From: Paraburkholderia sp. Tr-20389 | GTDB lineage: Bacteria > Pseudomonadota > Gammaproteobacteria > Burkholderiales > Burkholderiaceae | Direction of reading: 5' to 3' | NCBI RefSeq assembly: GCF_017104565.1 | Contig: NZ_JAAGPD010000040.1 | Span: 1 to 64,000, forward strand | DNA: 64,000 bases | Position numbers and translations under genes: made by a program | In this document: positions 36,330 to 44,456 of the stretch, piece by piece | How positions within the stretch are numbered: position 1 is the stretch's first letter | Layout: each line of letters opens with the position of its first letter | Notes under the pieces: generated by a model | The model's database searches: none | Seen by the model: only the letters and a program-made list of their open reading frames with translations | Told to the model about the DNA's origin: nothing

Positions 36330-36826
36330 TACGCAAACTCGCCGTGCAGCATCTCCGTAGCCAGGTCTCGCACTTCGGCGGCCTCGTTCGGGTCGTCGAA
36401 ATATCCGAGATGGAACCACCTCCCATCGTGTTTGATCGTGGCTCGCCACAATCCCTTTTCCTTGTGCCATGAAACGCCGCGGCGCCCGGACTTGTTCGTC
36501 TTGGTCGCCCGGATGTTATGACTGTTCTCCAGCCGTGTTGCCGGGCGAAGATTTTCGAACCAATTTTCGTCCCGACGACCATTCTTATGGTCGACTTCAA
36601 ACGGCGGGATTTCTCCGGTGACGTATTGCCAAGCCAGCCGCTGCGCGTAATAGAGAACTCGGTCAATGCGGATCCGCCGATAGCCGGTCGAAGGATCAAT
36701 GCAGCCGGCGACCTTTCCTTGCCTAGGGAATCCCTTCCCCGCGCGTTTGTTGGTGAACACGCCAGTCTCCGGGTCGTAGTTGAGAACTTCCCTCAGACGC
36801 TCGGTCGTGATGTGTGATTTCGTCAC
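36272..36826 (-). CDS. HNH endonuclease with AP2 DNA-binding domain (copy 1)
   Basis: A 184-residue HNH protein. The HNH core runs from EVDHKNGRRDENWFENLR with a preceding AQRLAW helix; an AP2-like domain follows (GRRGVSWHKEKGLWRATI, HLGYFDDPNEAAEVRD). It is last in the leftward operon, overlaps the PrtN gene stop by ATGA and overlaps the convergent integrase gene. Such enzymes are usually self-mobile nicking or homing endonucleases of phages. Related copies are at 41713 and 44457. Confidence 0.88.
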   Translation of the reverse strand: MTKSHITTERLREVLNYDPETGVFTNKRAGKGFPRQGKVAGCIDPSTGYRRIRIDRVLYYAQRLAWQYVTGEIPPFEVDHKNGRRDENWFENLRPATRLENSHNIRATKTNKSGRRGVSWHKEKGLWRATIKHDGRWFHLGYFDDPNEAAEVRDLATEMLHGEFAYHFLHTRSSQSQSAHLSPT

Positions 36827-37089
36827 GCGGCCTCCCGCATCTGATTCCGTTCCTTCACCGCCGCCGCGCGCTGGGCGTCGATGTAGTCGGCCAAGTCCTG
36901 CACATAGACGCCCTTGGCTGACTTCGCGCTTTTCTCGATGCGGACAAGCGGCAGACCTATCTCGCCCAGCGCGATCTTGCGCAGCAGTTTGTCAAGTTCC
37001 AGATGCGAGAAGTACGCCTTCCGCACCTCGTCGATCGGGATCACTGCGCGCGCCCCGAACTCTGCCATCAGAATAAAGACCGTATTCAT
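36823..37089 (-). CDS. Pyocin activator PrtN family protein
   Basis: An 88-residue DNA-binding protein that matches the PrtN pattern (MNTVFILMAEFGARAVIPIDEV, YFSHLELDKLLRKIALGEI, LPLVRIEKSAKSAKGVYVQDLADYID). In Pseudomonas PrtN activates pyocin genes. In phages, relatives sit near the integrase and may act as excisionase-like or activating factors. ATGA overlaps on both sides show tight coupling with its neighbours. Confidence 0.85.
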   Translation of the reverse strand: MNTVFILMAEFGARAVIPIDEVRKAYFSHLELDKLLRKIALGEIGLPLVRIEKSAKSAKGVYVQDLADYIDAQRAAAVKERNQMREAA

Positions 37090-37436
37090 TCACCCTTCTC
37101 CCGTTCCCACAATCTACAAGCCGGCGACCTGAACAGAATGTCGCTACCCGGTCCACCCGTCCAGTTGTGCTCGTTCAACTTGCACTTGCGATACGTTCCA
37201 GCTGTGTTGGCGCTCACCCTCACCGCGTGTTCGCATGACCGACAAGTCTCCCCCGCTGGCCCAGTCCCCGGCGGCGCCGCATACCCGTTCGGCCTAGTCG
37301 GCTTGCGAACTGCCTTCGACTCGCTGATCTCGATCACGACCGTCTCGCCGAACAGGTCGACTACTTCTCGTCGCTCCATTGTTGACTCCCAGTGTTGGCG
37401 GGTCGCCTCGATGACCCGCTGTGCTGCTTCAATCAT
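37086..37436 (-). CDS. Phage protein with a Cys cluster
   Basis: A 116-residue protein of unknown function. CRSCEH near residue 80, KCKL and SPACRLWE toward the C-terminus form a possible four-Cys zinc site. The start at 37436 overlaps the upstream gene stop (ATGA). Gene order in the leftward early operon is the only context. Confidence 0.65.
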   Translation of the reverse strand: MIEAAQRVIEATRQHWESTMERREVVDLFGETVVIEISESKAVRKPTRPNGYAAPPGTGPAGETCRSCEHAVRVSANTAGTYRKCKLNEHNWTGGPGSDILFRSPACRLWEREKGE

Positions 37437-38074
37437 GCCGCGCGCTTCTCCGCTTTCGCCGCGTCGTACTTGCGGATAGCCCATGCAATGGCATACGCGT
37501 TCCAAAGAAAGCTGAAGTCGTACTCTTCGCAGCGCCACTCCCAACAGTCTTCGAAAAGACGCGGGAATTCCTCATCATGGAACTCGTTGAGCGCATCGAA
37601 GGCCCGAACCTCGCCGTCATGCGAGTTGCCCAGCACTTCATCCTGAATGCGCTCCATGAGTTCGGCGCGGCGCTCGTCGGTGATTGCATACCCTTCCAGA
37701 TAGCCTTCGACGCGCTCCATCACGTGCTGCTCAAAGTCTTCCTGCGAGAACTTGACGACCGATCCTTTGCCGTAGCCGCAGTTATTGACGGCCTGAAGCT
37801 TTTCTCGCCAGTAACCCTCGTTGATGTAGAGGGTCTGAGGGTCGCCGCGGTCATCGCTGCGGAAGAACTCAAACATATCCGTCAGCCGCGAGAACACGTA
37901 TGTTCCGCAGTCGCCACGGATGCAGAGCGCACCCGGCCACGTCAGGATCTCAAACCAGTAGCAACTTGTGCCGGGCGTCTTGAACGTGATATGCCGGTCC
38001 ACGCCGTCGTCACGGTGAATCGTCATCACATGGTCGGCGACGTCGCGCTCGAATCGTTGTTGGTCACAGGTCAC
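37433..38074 (-). CDS. Phage protein of unknown function
   Basis: A 213-residue protein with many acidic and aromatic residues (TWPGALCIRGDCGTYVFSR, DEEFPRLFEDCWEWRCEEYDFSFLW). It belongs to a type often seen in Burkholderia and enterobacterial phage early regions, but no domain with a known role is recognised. It is coupled to its neighbours by ATGA overlaps. Confidence 0.7.
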   Translation of the reverse strand: MTCDQQRFERDVADHVMTIHRDDGVDRHITFKTPGTSCYWFEILTWPGALCIRGDCGTYVFSRLTDMFEFFRSDDRGDPQTLYINEGYWREKLQAVNNCGYGKGSVVKFSQEDFEQHVMERVEGYLEGYAITDERRAELMERIQDEVLGNSHDGEVRAFDALNEFHDEEFPRLFEDCWEWRCEEYDFSFLWNAYAIAWAIRKYDAAKAEKRAA

Positions 38075-38199
38075 GCCTTCACCTCCAGTTCCTCAATCAG
38101 TTCCAACGCTTGCAAAATCGCCGCCTCAGTCCGTGGACGGTCGCCATTGTTCTCCAGCGCCCATTGCAACTCAGCTTTTAATGCTTCGAAGTCGGTCAT
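38071..38199 (-). CDS. Small phage protein (42 residues)
   Basis: A helical 42-residue protein, MTDFEALKAELQWALEN to ELIEELEVKA. ATGA overlaps at both ends support translation. Function unknown. Confidence 0.6.
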   Translation of the reverse strand: MTDFEALKAELQWALENNGDRPRTEAAILQALELIEELEVKA

Positions 38200-38345
38200 T
38201 CCCTCACCTCCGAGAGCCACGCCCGCATCTGCGCGACTGCCTTGTCCAGTTCGCCGGGCCACAATTTGTGCTGCTCGACGTCGCGCGCCATCTTCTCGGC
38301 CATCGCGGCGACGAGTTTGAGATTGAGTGCTGCCGTGGTGCTCAT
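38196..38345 (-). CDS. Small phage protein (49 residues)
   Basis: A 49-residue, mainly helical protein beginning MSTTAALNLKLVAAMAEK and ending AWLSEVRE. The start overlaps the stop of the upstream gene (ATGA, 38342-38345) and its stop overlaps the next start. Unknown function. Confidence 0.55.
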   Translation of the reverse strand: MSTTAALNLKLVAAMAEKMARDVEQHKLWPGELDKAVAQMRAWLSEVRE

Positions 38346-38629
38346 TTCCCCTCCGTATATCGCCCCGGACACCCACCGCCCGCATAATCAAACCCGCTGC
38401 ATCCGTTGTCCTCGTGCTGGCAAGGATTGCCGCACTCCGACGAGCATGGGATAACGACGCGGCCCTTCGCCTTTTCCAGTGCGAGATAGGTTCGCGCCTC
38501 GGCTGGAGTCAGCGTCTTGCCATCCTCGCTGAACATGTTTCGGTAGCCGCGCGGATAACGGTTATTGCGCGTGAAGCCGTCGATGTTCATGGACAGGCTG
38601 TATGTTTTGCTGCGCGTGTGTTCAGTCAT
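38342..38629 (-). CDS. Cys-rich phage protein
   Basis: A 95-residue protein with five Cys in CSSECGNPCQHEDNGCSGF and a sixth in GGCPGRY, probably a metal-binding fold. An EDGKTLTPAEAR segment precedes it. Coupled by ATGA on both sides. Unknown function. Confidence 0.65.
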   Translation of the reverse strand: MTEHTRSKTYSLSMNIDGFTRNNRYPRGYRNMFSEDGKTLTPAEARTYLALEKAKGRVVIPCSSECGNPCQHEDNGCSGFDYAGGGCPGRYTEGK

Positions 38630-38874
38630 CGTCCACCCTTAGCGACGTTTTGCATCTTGCTGTTGAAGGGCCAACTTGGCGCGTCCGGATTCCCTGACAG
38701 GCCACGCCACGGCCACACCCGCACAAGCGGAACCGCTGGCCCCTTGCGATCATGAAACCATCGCGAGCCGCTGTAGAAGACAGGGAAAATCACGCCCGTC
38801 GAGGTGTTGAGCATCTCGTAGTTGCCAACTCGGAGCGGGTCGACGTTCGGCGGATACCAATCGGTCTTTCTCAT
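38626..38874 (-). CDS. Phage protein of unknown function
   Basis: An 82-residue protein starting MRKTDWYPPNVDPLRVGNYE, rich in Trp, Pro and Tyr. Similar short proteins with a DWYPP...GVYE pattern occur in many phage early operons. Coupled by ATGA on both sides. Confidence 0.65.
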   Translation of the reverse strand: MRKTDWYPPNVDPLRVGNYEMLNTSTGVIFPVFYSGSRWFHDRKGPAVPLVRVWPWRGLSGNPDAPSWPFNSKMQNVAKGGR

Positions 38875-39170
38875 GACGCCTGCTCGCTGAACATGTCGAT
38901 CGTCCGCGTATCCCGCTCATCGACTGGCTCAATCGGCCCAATGAACTTCGCGTGATCGGCCCAATCTTTCGCAAGTTCTTCTGCGTGCGCTGTCGGCGCA
39001 TACGGCCATTTGATGACGACCGCTTCGATCATCGGTGTCGCTGGCGTGCTCTGCTTAAGCGTCTCCATGAAGAACGCGTTTAGCTTCTTCGCAAGGGTTT
39101 GCGCCTCGCGCTCGCCCGGCGCCGCGATAATGTCGTCGGGGCCTTGTATGTGGACTGCGTATAGGGTCAT
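38871..39170 (-). CDS. Phage protein of unknown function
   Basis: A 99-residue protein beginning MTLYAVHIQGPDDIIAAPG with a helical middle (EREAQTLAKKLNAFFMETL) and ending DMFSEQAS. Common type in phage early regions. Coupled by ATGA on both sides. No role assigned. Confidence 0.65.
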   Translation of the reverse strand: MTLYAVHIQGPDDIIAAPGEREAQTLAKKLNAFFMETLKQSTPATPMIEAVVIKWPYAPTAHAEELAKDWADHAKFIGPIEPVDERDTRTIDMFSEQAS

Positions 39171-39397
39171 AGCCGGTCATCTCCCTTGTTAAGGTCGGCC
39201 TCTGTGCGCCGGATTGCTGCCTCCAGCGCATCGCGCGCAGCGTCCTCCTGTCCGTCGATTGTCATAACTCGACCGATCTCGTCTAGCGCCCAAAGCAACG
39301 CACCAATGCCATCTTGATTCGTGCTGCCGCCGTCCGACTCATAGCCGCGATCGGTTTTGAAATAGACCTTCGTGGTCGATTTGATGATTTGGCTCAC
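39167..39397 (-). CDS. Phage protein, GTG start inside the DUF551 stop
   Basis: A 76-residue protein, VSQIIKSTTKVYFKTDRGY to DLNKGDDRL. The open frame extends to 39436, but a GTG at 39397 overlaps the TGA of the DUF551 frame (GTGA), matching the coupling style of the operon, so it is the likely start. Unknown function. Confidence 0.6.
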   Translation of the reverse strand: MSQIIKSTTKVYFKTDRGYESDGGSTNQDGIGALLWALDEIGRVMTIDGQEDAARDALEAAIRRTEADLNKGDDRL

Positions 39398-39615
39398 GTC
39401 GATTGCTCCATAGGTGGTGGCGGCAGTGGCATCCAATGCGTCGGCGGATAGAAGTCATCGCCTGTCTCATCGTTGTAGAACGTGCCGTCGATGTGGTAGG
39501 CAAGCACTGTGAATCAAACATTGGTTACTTCGCCTCGGCACCGCGACCAGCCAGTGATGACGACCGTCTGGTTTCGGTCGGGCATGCGCTCGGCTGTGCT
39601 GATCCATTCACTCAT
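39394..39615 (-). pseudogene. DUF551-type gene with an in-frame TGA
   Basis: Two halves of one frame, MSEWISTAERMPDRNQTVVITGW and the typical DUF551 end PPTHWMPLPPPP, are split by TGA at 39514-39516 (after residue 33). The start overlaps the upstream stop by ATGA and the end overlaps the next start by GTGA, so the gene boundaries are intact. A TGG-to-TGA change is the simplest cause. It may be a pseudogene, or the stop may be read through. Confidence 0.7.
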
Positions 39616-40205
39616 TTCGGTTGCTCCAGATCCAGCAGGATGTCGCGAATGTGTTCGATTCGATCGGCGCTGAAGATTCGTCCCGCCGCACGCGTTACAC
39701 GTATTGCTAGATCCAACGCTTCGAAATGCTGTTCGGTTAGATCTGACTTGGCCGCCGCGCCCGATTGCTCGTCAATCCAGCGAACGAAACTGTGATGTTT
39801 CTCGTGCTCGGCGATCTGTGCTGCGCCGTCCGCAAGAACGCGAACCTGCTTTCCAGGGTTCGACGATGACTTGAACAAGCCGACTCGCCAATCCCTTGTC
39901 ACCGGCTCCGAGCCATTGACAGCAATGCGAAGCCGGCTCACTTCCGCGGCGCTCGCTTCGGCTGCCCTCTGCCAACTGGCGGCGTCCGCTTCGAGTTCGA
40001 CGAGGCGAGCCTTATCCGCGTCAATAGACAACGCGTGATCGAAGTTGATTTGCTCCAGTTCGGCGATGCGCGCGGCTTGCTGCTCGATCAGGTCGGCGAA
40101 TGCTTCAGCCTCTTTGACCGTCAGGCGAACAAACATCTGGTCCATGCCGCATACGTCGGCGATCCACTTCCTCAACTGCTCGGCCGAAATTTTGATGTCA
40201 CTCAC
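39612..40205 (-). CDS. Coiled-coil phage protein
   Basis: A 197-residue protein with a long helical stretch (AEAFADLIEQQAARIAELEQ to AAEVSRLRIAVN) and a C-terminal helical part (EHFEALDLAIRVTRAAGRI-like). GTG at 40205 with AAGGGGG six bases upstream is the best start; it overlaps the upstream stop by eight bases. Function unknown. Confidence 0.6.
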   Translation of the reverse strand: MSDIKISAEQLRKWIADVCGMDQMFVRLTVKEAEAFADLIEQQAARIAELEQINFDHALSIDADKARLVELEADAASWQRAAEASAAEVSRLRIAVNGSEPVTRDWRVGLFKSSSNPGKQVRVLADGAAQIAEHEKHHSFVRWIDEQSGAAAKSDLTEQHFEALDLAIRVTRAAGRIFSADRIEHIRDILLDLEQPK

Positions 40206-40515
40206 CTTTACCCCCTTCACTTGCTGCGAGAGCGCGGATAGCCTCGTAGCGGTCTTCACCATATGCTTCGTGCGCGTAGGTGGCGGGGAAGGCGCCGCGC
40301 GTGCCCTTGTCGACGAAGTTGAACCAGCAGGTATGGTCTCCGTCATTGGCTGGTGTTCGCTTCACCCAATGGTGTGTCGGCATGCCGAGAGGCCAGTCGA
40401 ATCCTTCCTCGCGAACCTTGCGCATGAACTCATCAGGATCGTGGTGGCCGCGCGACATGACGATATAGGTGTCTTCGCCGACGTTCTCAATTTCGAGTGG
40501 GTATTCGCGTTTCAC
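40198..40515 (-). CDS. Phage protein of unknown function
   Basis: A 105-residue protein starting MKREYPLEIENVGEDTYIVMSRGHHDP, with the HHWVKRTP and CWFNFVDKGTRGAFPATY segments. Starts by ATGA overlap with the 387-residue gene. No domain of known role. Confidence 0.65.
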   Translation of the reverse strand: MKREYPLEIENVGEDTYIVMSRGHHDPDEFMRKVREEGFDWPLGMPTHHWVKRTPANDGDHTCWFNFVDKGTRGAFPATYAHEAYGEDRYEAIRALAASEGGKGE

Positions 40516-41675
40516 GATTTCTCCTCGCTTGACGGGGCGTTAGCGCGGTTGGCGAGAAGGGCGCGGAGATGGTCTGCCACTTCGTTGATGTCTTCTTCGA
40601 GCGCTTGTCCGAGCAATTTGTTAGCGATCAGCGAGGCGTGGTACATGACCCCCTCATCTGTCAGCGCTTTCGGCTCGCTGGCGTCATTGCACCCGCACAG
40701 GTGATCGTGGAAATCGTCGTTGCACTTCGCCCCCGCTTCCGATTGAGGCTCGCTGGCGGGGTGGGCGGCATCTGTAAGATTCCAGAACTCTTCATCGACT
40801 ATGCGTGCAATATCCGCATCAATCGACTTCAGGACCGGCTCTGCCACCGCTTCGGTAGCCGCCGCGAACGTTCGCCATTGATCGTCGGCAGCGTGTAACT
40901 CTTCCATCGAGCGGAAGGTGAAGCGCATATGAAAACGCTGCTTATCCGGGTCCGGATTGCCTTCTGTTTCAGTGACGCGAAACGCTTTACGCATGATCGA
41001 CAACGTCTCTGCCGCCGCTTCGGTAGGGTGGAGAGCCGCGCGGGCGGTGCTGCCGTCGAGCACGAATGCGCCTTCTTCGGGATACTCGGCGCACCACACG
41101 TAATGCGCCTTGCCGCTGTGACCGTCGCCGTACTGGATCGTGACTTCGCTTTCCAGTTGCTCGGGGTCGGTCGCCCGATCGGGCGCGATGAAGTCGAGCG
41201 CCTCCAGAAGCTGAGCGGCGCTCAAAGTGACACCCGGATTGACGGGCGCATCCGGCGTCGCCGTGAGCTTGTCGACCGTCTCTTGGCTGAGGTCGAACGT
41301 GCCACGTGCCTCTCCGTCAGTCTTCTCTGGCGCGGCAGGATGCATCACGTTCCACATTTCATCATTCGTCAACCATCGAACAGCGCTCAGTTCCACAATG
41401 CAGCGCGCGCCGTCTTTCTCCAGCACGACGCCGGTCCACTTGTAGCCATCGCGCTTGACGATGTCGTTCGCCTTCATGTCGGTCAGGCGGTCGCCGGTAT
41501 TGATCGGCTCTGGCGCGGCAGGACGGAGTGCGGCACCCAGCGCAATCTCCGCCAACTCGCGGAAACTGTCGCCGTAGATGTTCCAGTTATCCTCGCGATT
41601 CACGCCGCAAACATCGGCGTTGTGATCGGCGAGTGCTCGCGCTGCTGAGGTGATTTGTTCGGGTGTGGGGTTCAT
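40512..41675 (-). CDS. Large phage protein of unknown function
   Basis: A 387-residue acidic protein. The N-terminal helix reads MNPTPEQITSAARALADHNA. The middle contains several short modules with no recognised fold, and DFHDHLCGCNDASEPKALTDEG near the C-terminus has a Cys/His cluster. It may be a mosaic of small phage modules. Followed by an HNH gene after 38 bases in the upstream direction. Confidence 0.65.
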   Translation of the reverse strand: MNPTPEQITSAARALADHNADVCGVNREDNWNIYGDSFRELAEIALGAALRPAAPEPINTGDRLTDMKANDIVKRDGYKWTGVVLEKDGARCIVELSAVRWLTNDEMWNVMHPAAPEKTDGEARGTFDLSQETVDKLTATPDAPVNPGVTLSAAQLLEALDFIAPDRATDPEQLESEVTIQYGDGHSGKAHYVWCAEYPEEGAFVLDGSTARAALHPTEAAAETLSIMRKAFRVTETEGNPDPDKQRFHMRFTFRSMEELHAADDQWRTFAAATEAVAEPVLKSIDADIARIVDEEFWNLTDAAHPASEPQSEAGAKCNDDFHDHLCGCNDASEPKALTDEGVMYHASLIANKLLGQALEEDINEVADHLRALLANRANAPSSEEKS

Positions 41676-41712
41676 GTTCTCTCCAATCAGCCCGCCGAAG
41701 CGGGCCGCAGGC

Positions 41713-42282
41713 TTACTTGCTGAGTTGGATCATCGGCATTGCGCCGCCCATCATGTGTGCGCCGTGATGCGCGAACTCGCCGTGCAATTCGGCACGCTTT
41801 TCGCGGACCCACGATTCGGCTGCTGCCCTGTTTTCTGGCGTGTCGCGGCCAAAGTACTTCTGTAGGTGCTGGCCGTTTGCGTCCAGATATGCAAGCACAT
41901 GCGGTGCGCCACGCTTCATGTTTATGCACACGCCTTTGATGCCGGTCTTGCTTGGACGGGGTTTTTGATTCTGCTGGTTTTCCGCATTAGTCGCCTCGCG
42001 GAGGTTATGCCAGCCGTTCGCCGATGGCGCACCGTTTTCGTGGTCAACGAATCCATTCGGCCATTCACCGAGCAGCCAAACCCAAGCAAGACGATGTGCG
42101 AAATACCCTCGACCTTTGATGCGGATGACTTGATATCCCTTTTTATCGGGACCACCAGCCCGCGATCCGGCCTTAATTTGTGTTGACGGGGACACTTTCC
42201 AATAGAAGCGCCCCGACACGATCGAGTAATCAAGCACGCTCCGCAGATGTGCGACGAATCCGCCGTCGTCCATTGCAGTCAT
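41713..42282 (-). CDS. HNH endonuclease with AP2-like domain (copy 2)
   Basis: A 189-residue HNH protein: YFAHRLAWVWLLGEWP, then FVDHENGAPSANGWHNLR as the HNH core, then a GIKGVCINMKRGAPHVLAYL AP2-like part. Its start overlaps the stop of the SPFH gene by ATGA. Its last residues (MGGAMPMIQLSK) closely resemble the last residues of the SPFH protein (MGGTVPLIQLPGAK), suggesting that insertion duplicated or captured the SPFH gene end. Confidence 0.85.
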   Translation of the reverse strand: MTAMDDGGFVAHLRSVLDYSIVSGRFYWKVSPSTQIKAGSRAGGPDKKGYQVIRIKGRGYFAHRLAWVWLLGEWPNGFVDHENGAPSANGWHNLREATNAENQQNQKPRPSKTGIKGVCINMKRGAPHVLAYLDANGQHLQKYFGRDTPENRAAAESWVREKRAELHGEFAHHGAHMMGGAMPMIQLSK

Positions 42283-43118
42283 TTCGCACCCGGAAGTTGA
42301 ATCAATGGGACCGTTCCGCCCATTACATATTGAGGAAAATGGCCGTCCCAGCGCTCCACCTTGAGCTTTTCGATCAGCGCCGGGTTTGCCTCCAGCGACT
42401 TGCCCGTCAACTCGTTAGCCTTGGCGTTGTTCTCCGCAACCTTGAGCGCCGCCTCCGATTCGACGACACGCTTCTGCGCCTCCCACTTCGTCTGGGCAAT
42501 TTCGTTCTCTACGCGCAGTGCGTTCTGCTGGGCCGTGATCTTCGATTCGATGGCGTCGTTGAATTGCTTGCTGAAAGCGAAGTCGACGATGTTTACCGCT
42601 GACACGTTCACGCCGATGTTCTTGAATCGGGTGAGTAGCGCCTCTCGGATTTCCTGACTCACCTGGTCGCGCTTCTGGATCAGGTCTGTCGCTTCGTATC
42701 GTGCCGCGACAGCCTTCACCACGTCATGCACTGCCGGGTCCATCACCTGCGTCCACGGATCGCCGCCGAGATTCGCATAGACGTTGACGGCGGCGGCAGG
42801 TGCGATGTTGAAATTGACCGATACCTTGGCGTCGACCTGTTGCAGGTCTTTCGACGCGCCAGCAACATCAGACTGAGCCTTGTACACGCCGACGTAGACG
42901 TTGTGCATCGACTGCGAGATCGGCATGCGGAAGTGGATTCCAGGCTCATACACCGTGGCCGATGGCGCACCGAAAGTGGTCATCACGCCCACGTAACCGG
43001 CTGGCACGGATGCGAACGGCCAGAGGATGAAAAGCGCGATCAGCACCACAACTGCGATGACTGCGCCGACGATCAGCTTGATACCGCCCTGCGGAACTTC
43101 TCTTGTCGTAGCGACCAT
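42279..43118 (-). CDS. SPFH/band-7 (prohibitin-like) membrane protein
   Basis: A 279-residue protein with one N-terminal membrane helix (about 13-36, IKLIVGAVIAVVVLIALFILWPF) and an SPFH domain (VPAGYVGVMTTFGAPSATVYEPGIHFRMP to the coiled coil IESKITAQQNALRVENEIAQTK). Bacterial relatives HflK and HflC bind FtsH and limit its proteolysis of phage lambda CII. A phage-borne version could act on host FtsH or on the membrane, but this is inference. A terminator lies directly upstream, so it may have its own promoter or depend on readthrough. Confidence 0.88.
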   Translation of the reverse strand: MVATTREVPQGGIKLIVGAVIAVVVLIALFILWPFASVPAGYVGVMTTFGAPSATVYEPGIHFRMPISQSMHNVYVGVYKAQSDVAGASKDLQQVDAKVSVNFNIAPAAAVNVYANLGGDPWTQVMDPAVHDVVKAVAARYEATDLIQKRDQVSQEIREALLTRFKNIGVNVSAVNIVDFAFSKQFNDAIESKITAQQNALRVENEIAQTKWEAQKRVVESEAALKVAENNAKANELTGKSLEANPALIEKLKVERWDGHFPQYVMGGTVPLIQLPGAK

Positions 43119-43136
43119 TTGTTTTCCTTCTGAGGT

Positions 43137-43167
43137 TGAAAAAGAGAGGGCAGCCGAAGCCGCCCTC
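43137..43167 (-). terminator. Intrinsic terminator between the exonuclease and SPFH genes
   Basis: On the minus strand GAGGGCGGC-TTCG-GCTGCCCTC is followed by TCTTTTT. It interrupts the leftward early operon, about 110 bases after the exonuclease stop, and fits control by antitermination or a drop in expression of the distal genes. Confidence 0.8.
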
Positions 43168-43275
43168 GAAGCGCCGCACCGGGATCAGCGGTACGGAGTG
43201 GAGATGGGTTGCCGCTGCACCGACTTACCGGGAAACGCTCGAAGGCCAATCCGTGCGGTGCTGCGGCGGTAATCG

Positions 43276-43908
43276 TTACGCTGCATGCTCCAGCGCGATC
43301 ATTTCGGTGATCTGCGTGAAGTATTCGCGTGCCGCTTCGACCTTTTCCTTGATCTTGTCCTCAAGGCTTCGATCCCGCTCATACGGAACGCGCGTGATGC
43401 GAAGCGACGGGTCGATGTGATCGACGTAATGGATGGACGGGTCTTCGAAACGGATCAGTTCGTCGGGCGTGTTGACCATCGCATAGTTGATTTCGCCGAG
43501 TGGAACGTCCCAGAGCATGCAATACCCGCGAAGTTGCCATTCGTAGTCGCGATCCTGACCTGCGAACACGGTGGCGGGAAACGTCGCCAGAGACCACGGC
43601 GATTTGACGTCGATGATCTTGACGCCAGGCACGTAAATGTCACACTCGCCGGTCAACCACTCATTTTCCCGGCGCTCCGTGTTCTTCGTGTAGTTCGTGA
43701 AGAACACATCGTTGATGAGCTGGATCGAATGATTCTCTACCAGCGTGCCCTTTTCCATTTCCTTCGACGTGATGACGCGCTGAAAGCCGTAGACGAACTC
43801 CTTCGCCAGTTCTTCAATGTACGTCTTGGCACCGACCGACAGTTTTTCGCTCTTCGACTTCGGTTCAGTCATGATCTTGCCCAGTGACGAGCAACGAATC
43901 TTAAGCAT
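43276..43908 (-). CDS. YqaJ-type phage exonuclease (PD-(D/E)XK)
   Basis: A 210-residue nuclease starting MLKIRCSSLGKIMTEPKSK, a hallmark of phage YqaJ-like exonucleases. The active site is seen in WLTGECDIYVPGVKIIDVKSPW (Glu, Asp, then D-x-K), with the downstream QLRGYCMLW helix (the Q-x-x-x-Y motif). It resects DNA for phage recombination. The upstream gene (43901) overlaps by eight bases and is its usual partner. Confidence 0.88.
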   Translation of the reverse strand: MLKIRCSSLGKIMTEPKSKSEKLSVGAKTYIEELAKEFVYGFQRVITSKEMEKGTLVENHSIQLINDVFFTNYTKNTERRENEWLTGECDIYVPGVKIIDVKSPWSLATFPATVFAGQDRDYEWQLRGYCMLWDVPLGEINYAMVNTPDELIRFEDPSIHYVDHIDPSLRITRVPYERDRSLEDKIKEKVEAAREYFTQITEMIALEHAA

Positions 43909-44413
43909 CTTGAGTGCCCTCCATGGCGGATTTGATGGCGTCTGCTACTTCCTTGGTCTGCTCGTTCGTCAACTCGAACTGAGCATGAAGTTTTTCGGTC
44001 GTGTACTGCTGCGCGATGATCGAGGCAATCGCACGCTTCAGACGATCAGCCGTGATCGGCGGCTTGCGTTTTTTTGCCACATTCGGCCGAATCCGAAGAC
44101 ATTCAACCACATCGCCGAATGCTTTCGTCATGCTCGCGTACAGAGTGATTTCCTTACCGGACCATTCTTCGATGTATGGGCCGTACAGCTTGGCGATTGA
44201 CTTGGAATTGGTGACGTTGAGGATCAGCGGTTTATGCCCCTTCAGGTGGGCAACCGTCGCTTCCTCCTTCTTCCCGTCCGCGCCGACGATCTGCTCGCGT
44301 CGCACGTAGTCAATCGTGACGGTCATGTCTTCGTCAGGGTTGAGAGCGTATGCGCCGATGTAATCGGGATTGATCAAACGCTTCCAGTGAGTCTTGCTTT
44401 GTTGGGTGTCCAT
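43901..44413 (-). CDS. Phage recombination-associated protein of unknown role
   Basis: A 170-residue protein beginning MDTQQSKTHWKRLINPDYIGAY; the core has EATVAHLKGHKPLILNVTNSKSIAKLYG and the WSGKEITLYASMTKAFGDVVECLRIRP segment. This family sits next to exonuclease genes in many phages. It may bind ssDNA or assist the nuclease, but no activity is known to me. Confidence 0.75.
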   Translation of the reverse strand: MDTQQSKTHWKRLINPDYIGAYALNPDEDMTVTIDYVRREQIVGADGKKEEATVAHLKGHKPLILNVTNSKSIAKLYGPYIEEWSGKEITLYASMTKAFGDVVECLRIRPNVAKKRKPPITADRLKRAIASIIAQQYTTEKLHAQFELTNEQTKEVADAIKSAMEGTQDA

Positions 44414-44456
44414 TTCGGCTCCTTAGCCGCAGTTCCGACATTAGGTTGATTTGGCC

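Noticed and set aside
39339-39521. 60-codon ORF MFDSQCLPTTS on the minus strand
   Set aside because: Out-of-frame overlap of the broken DUF551 gene; Ser/Thr/Arg-rich with no phage homologue in mind.
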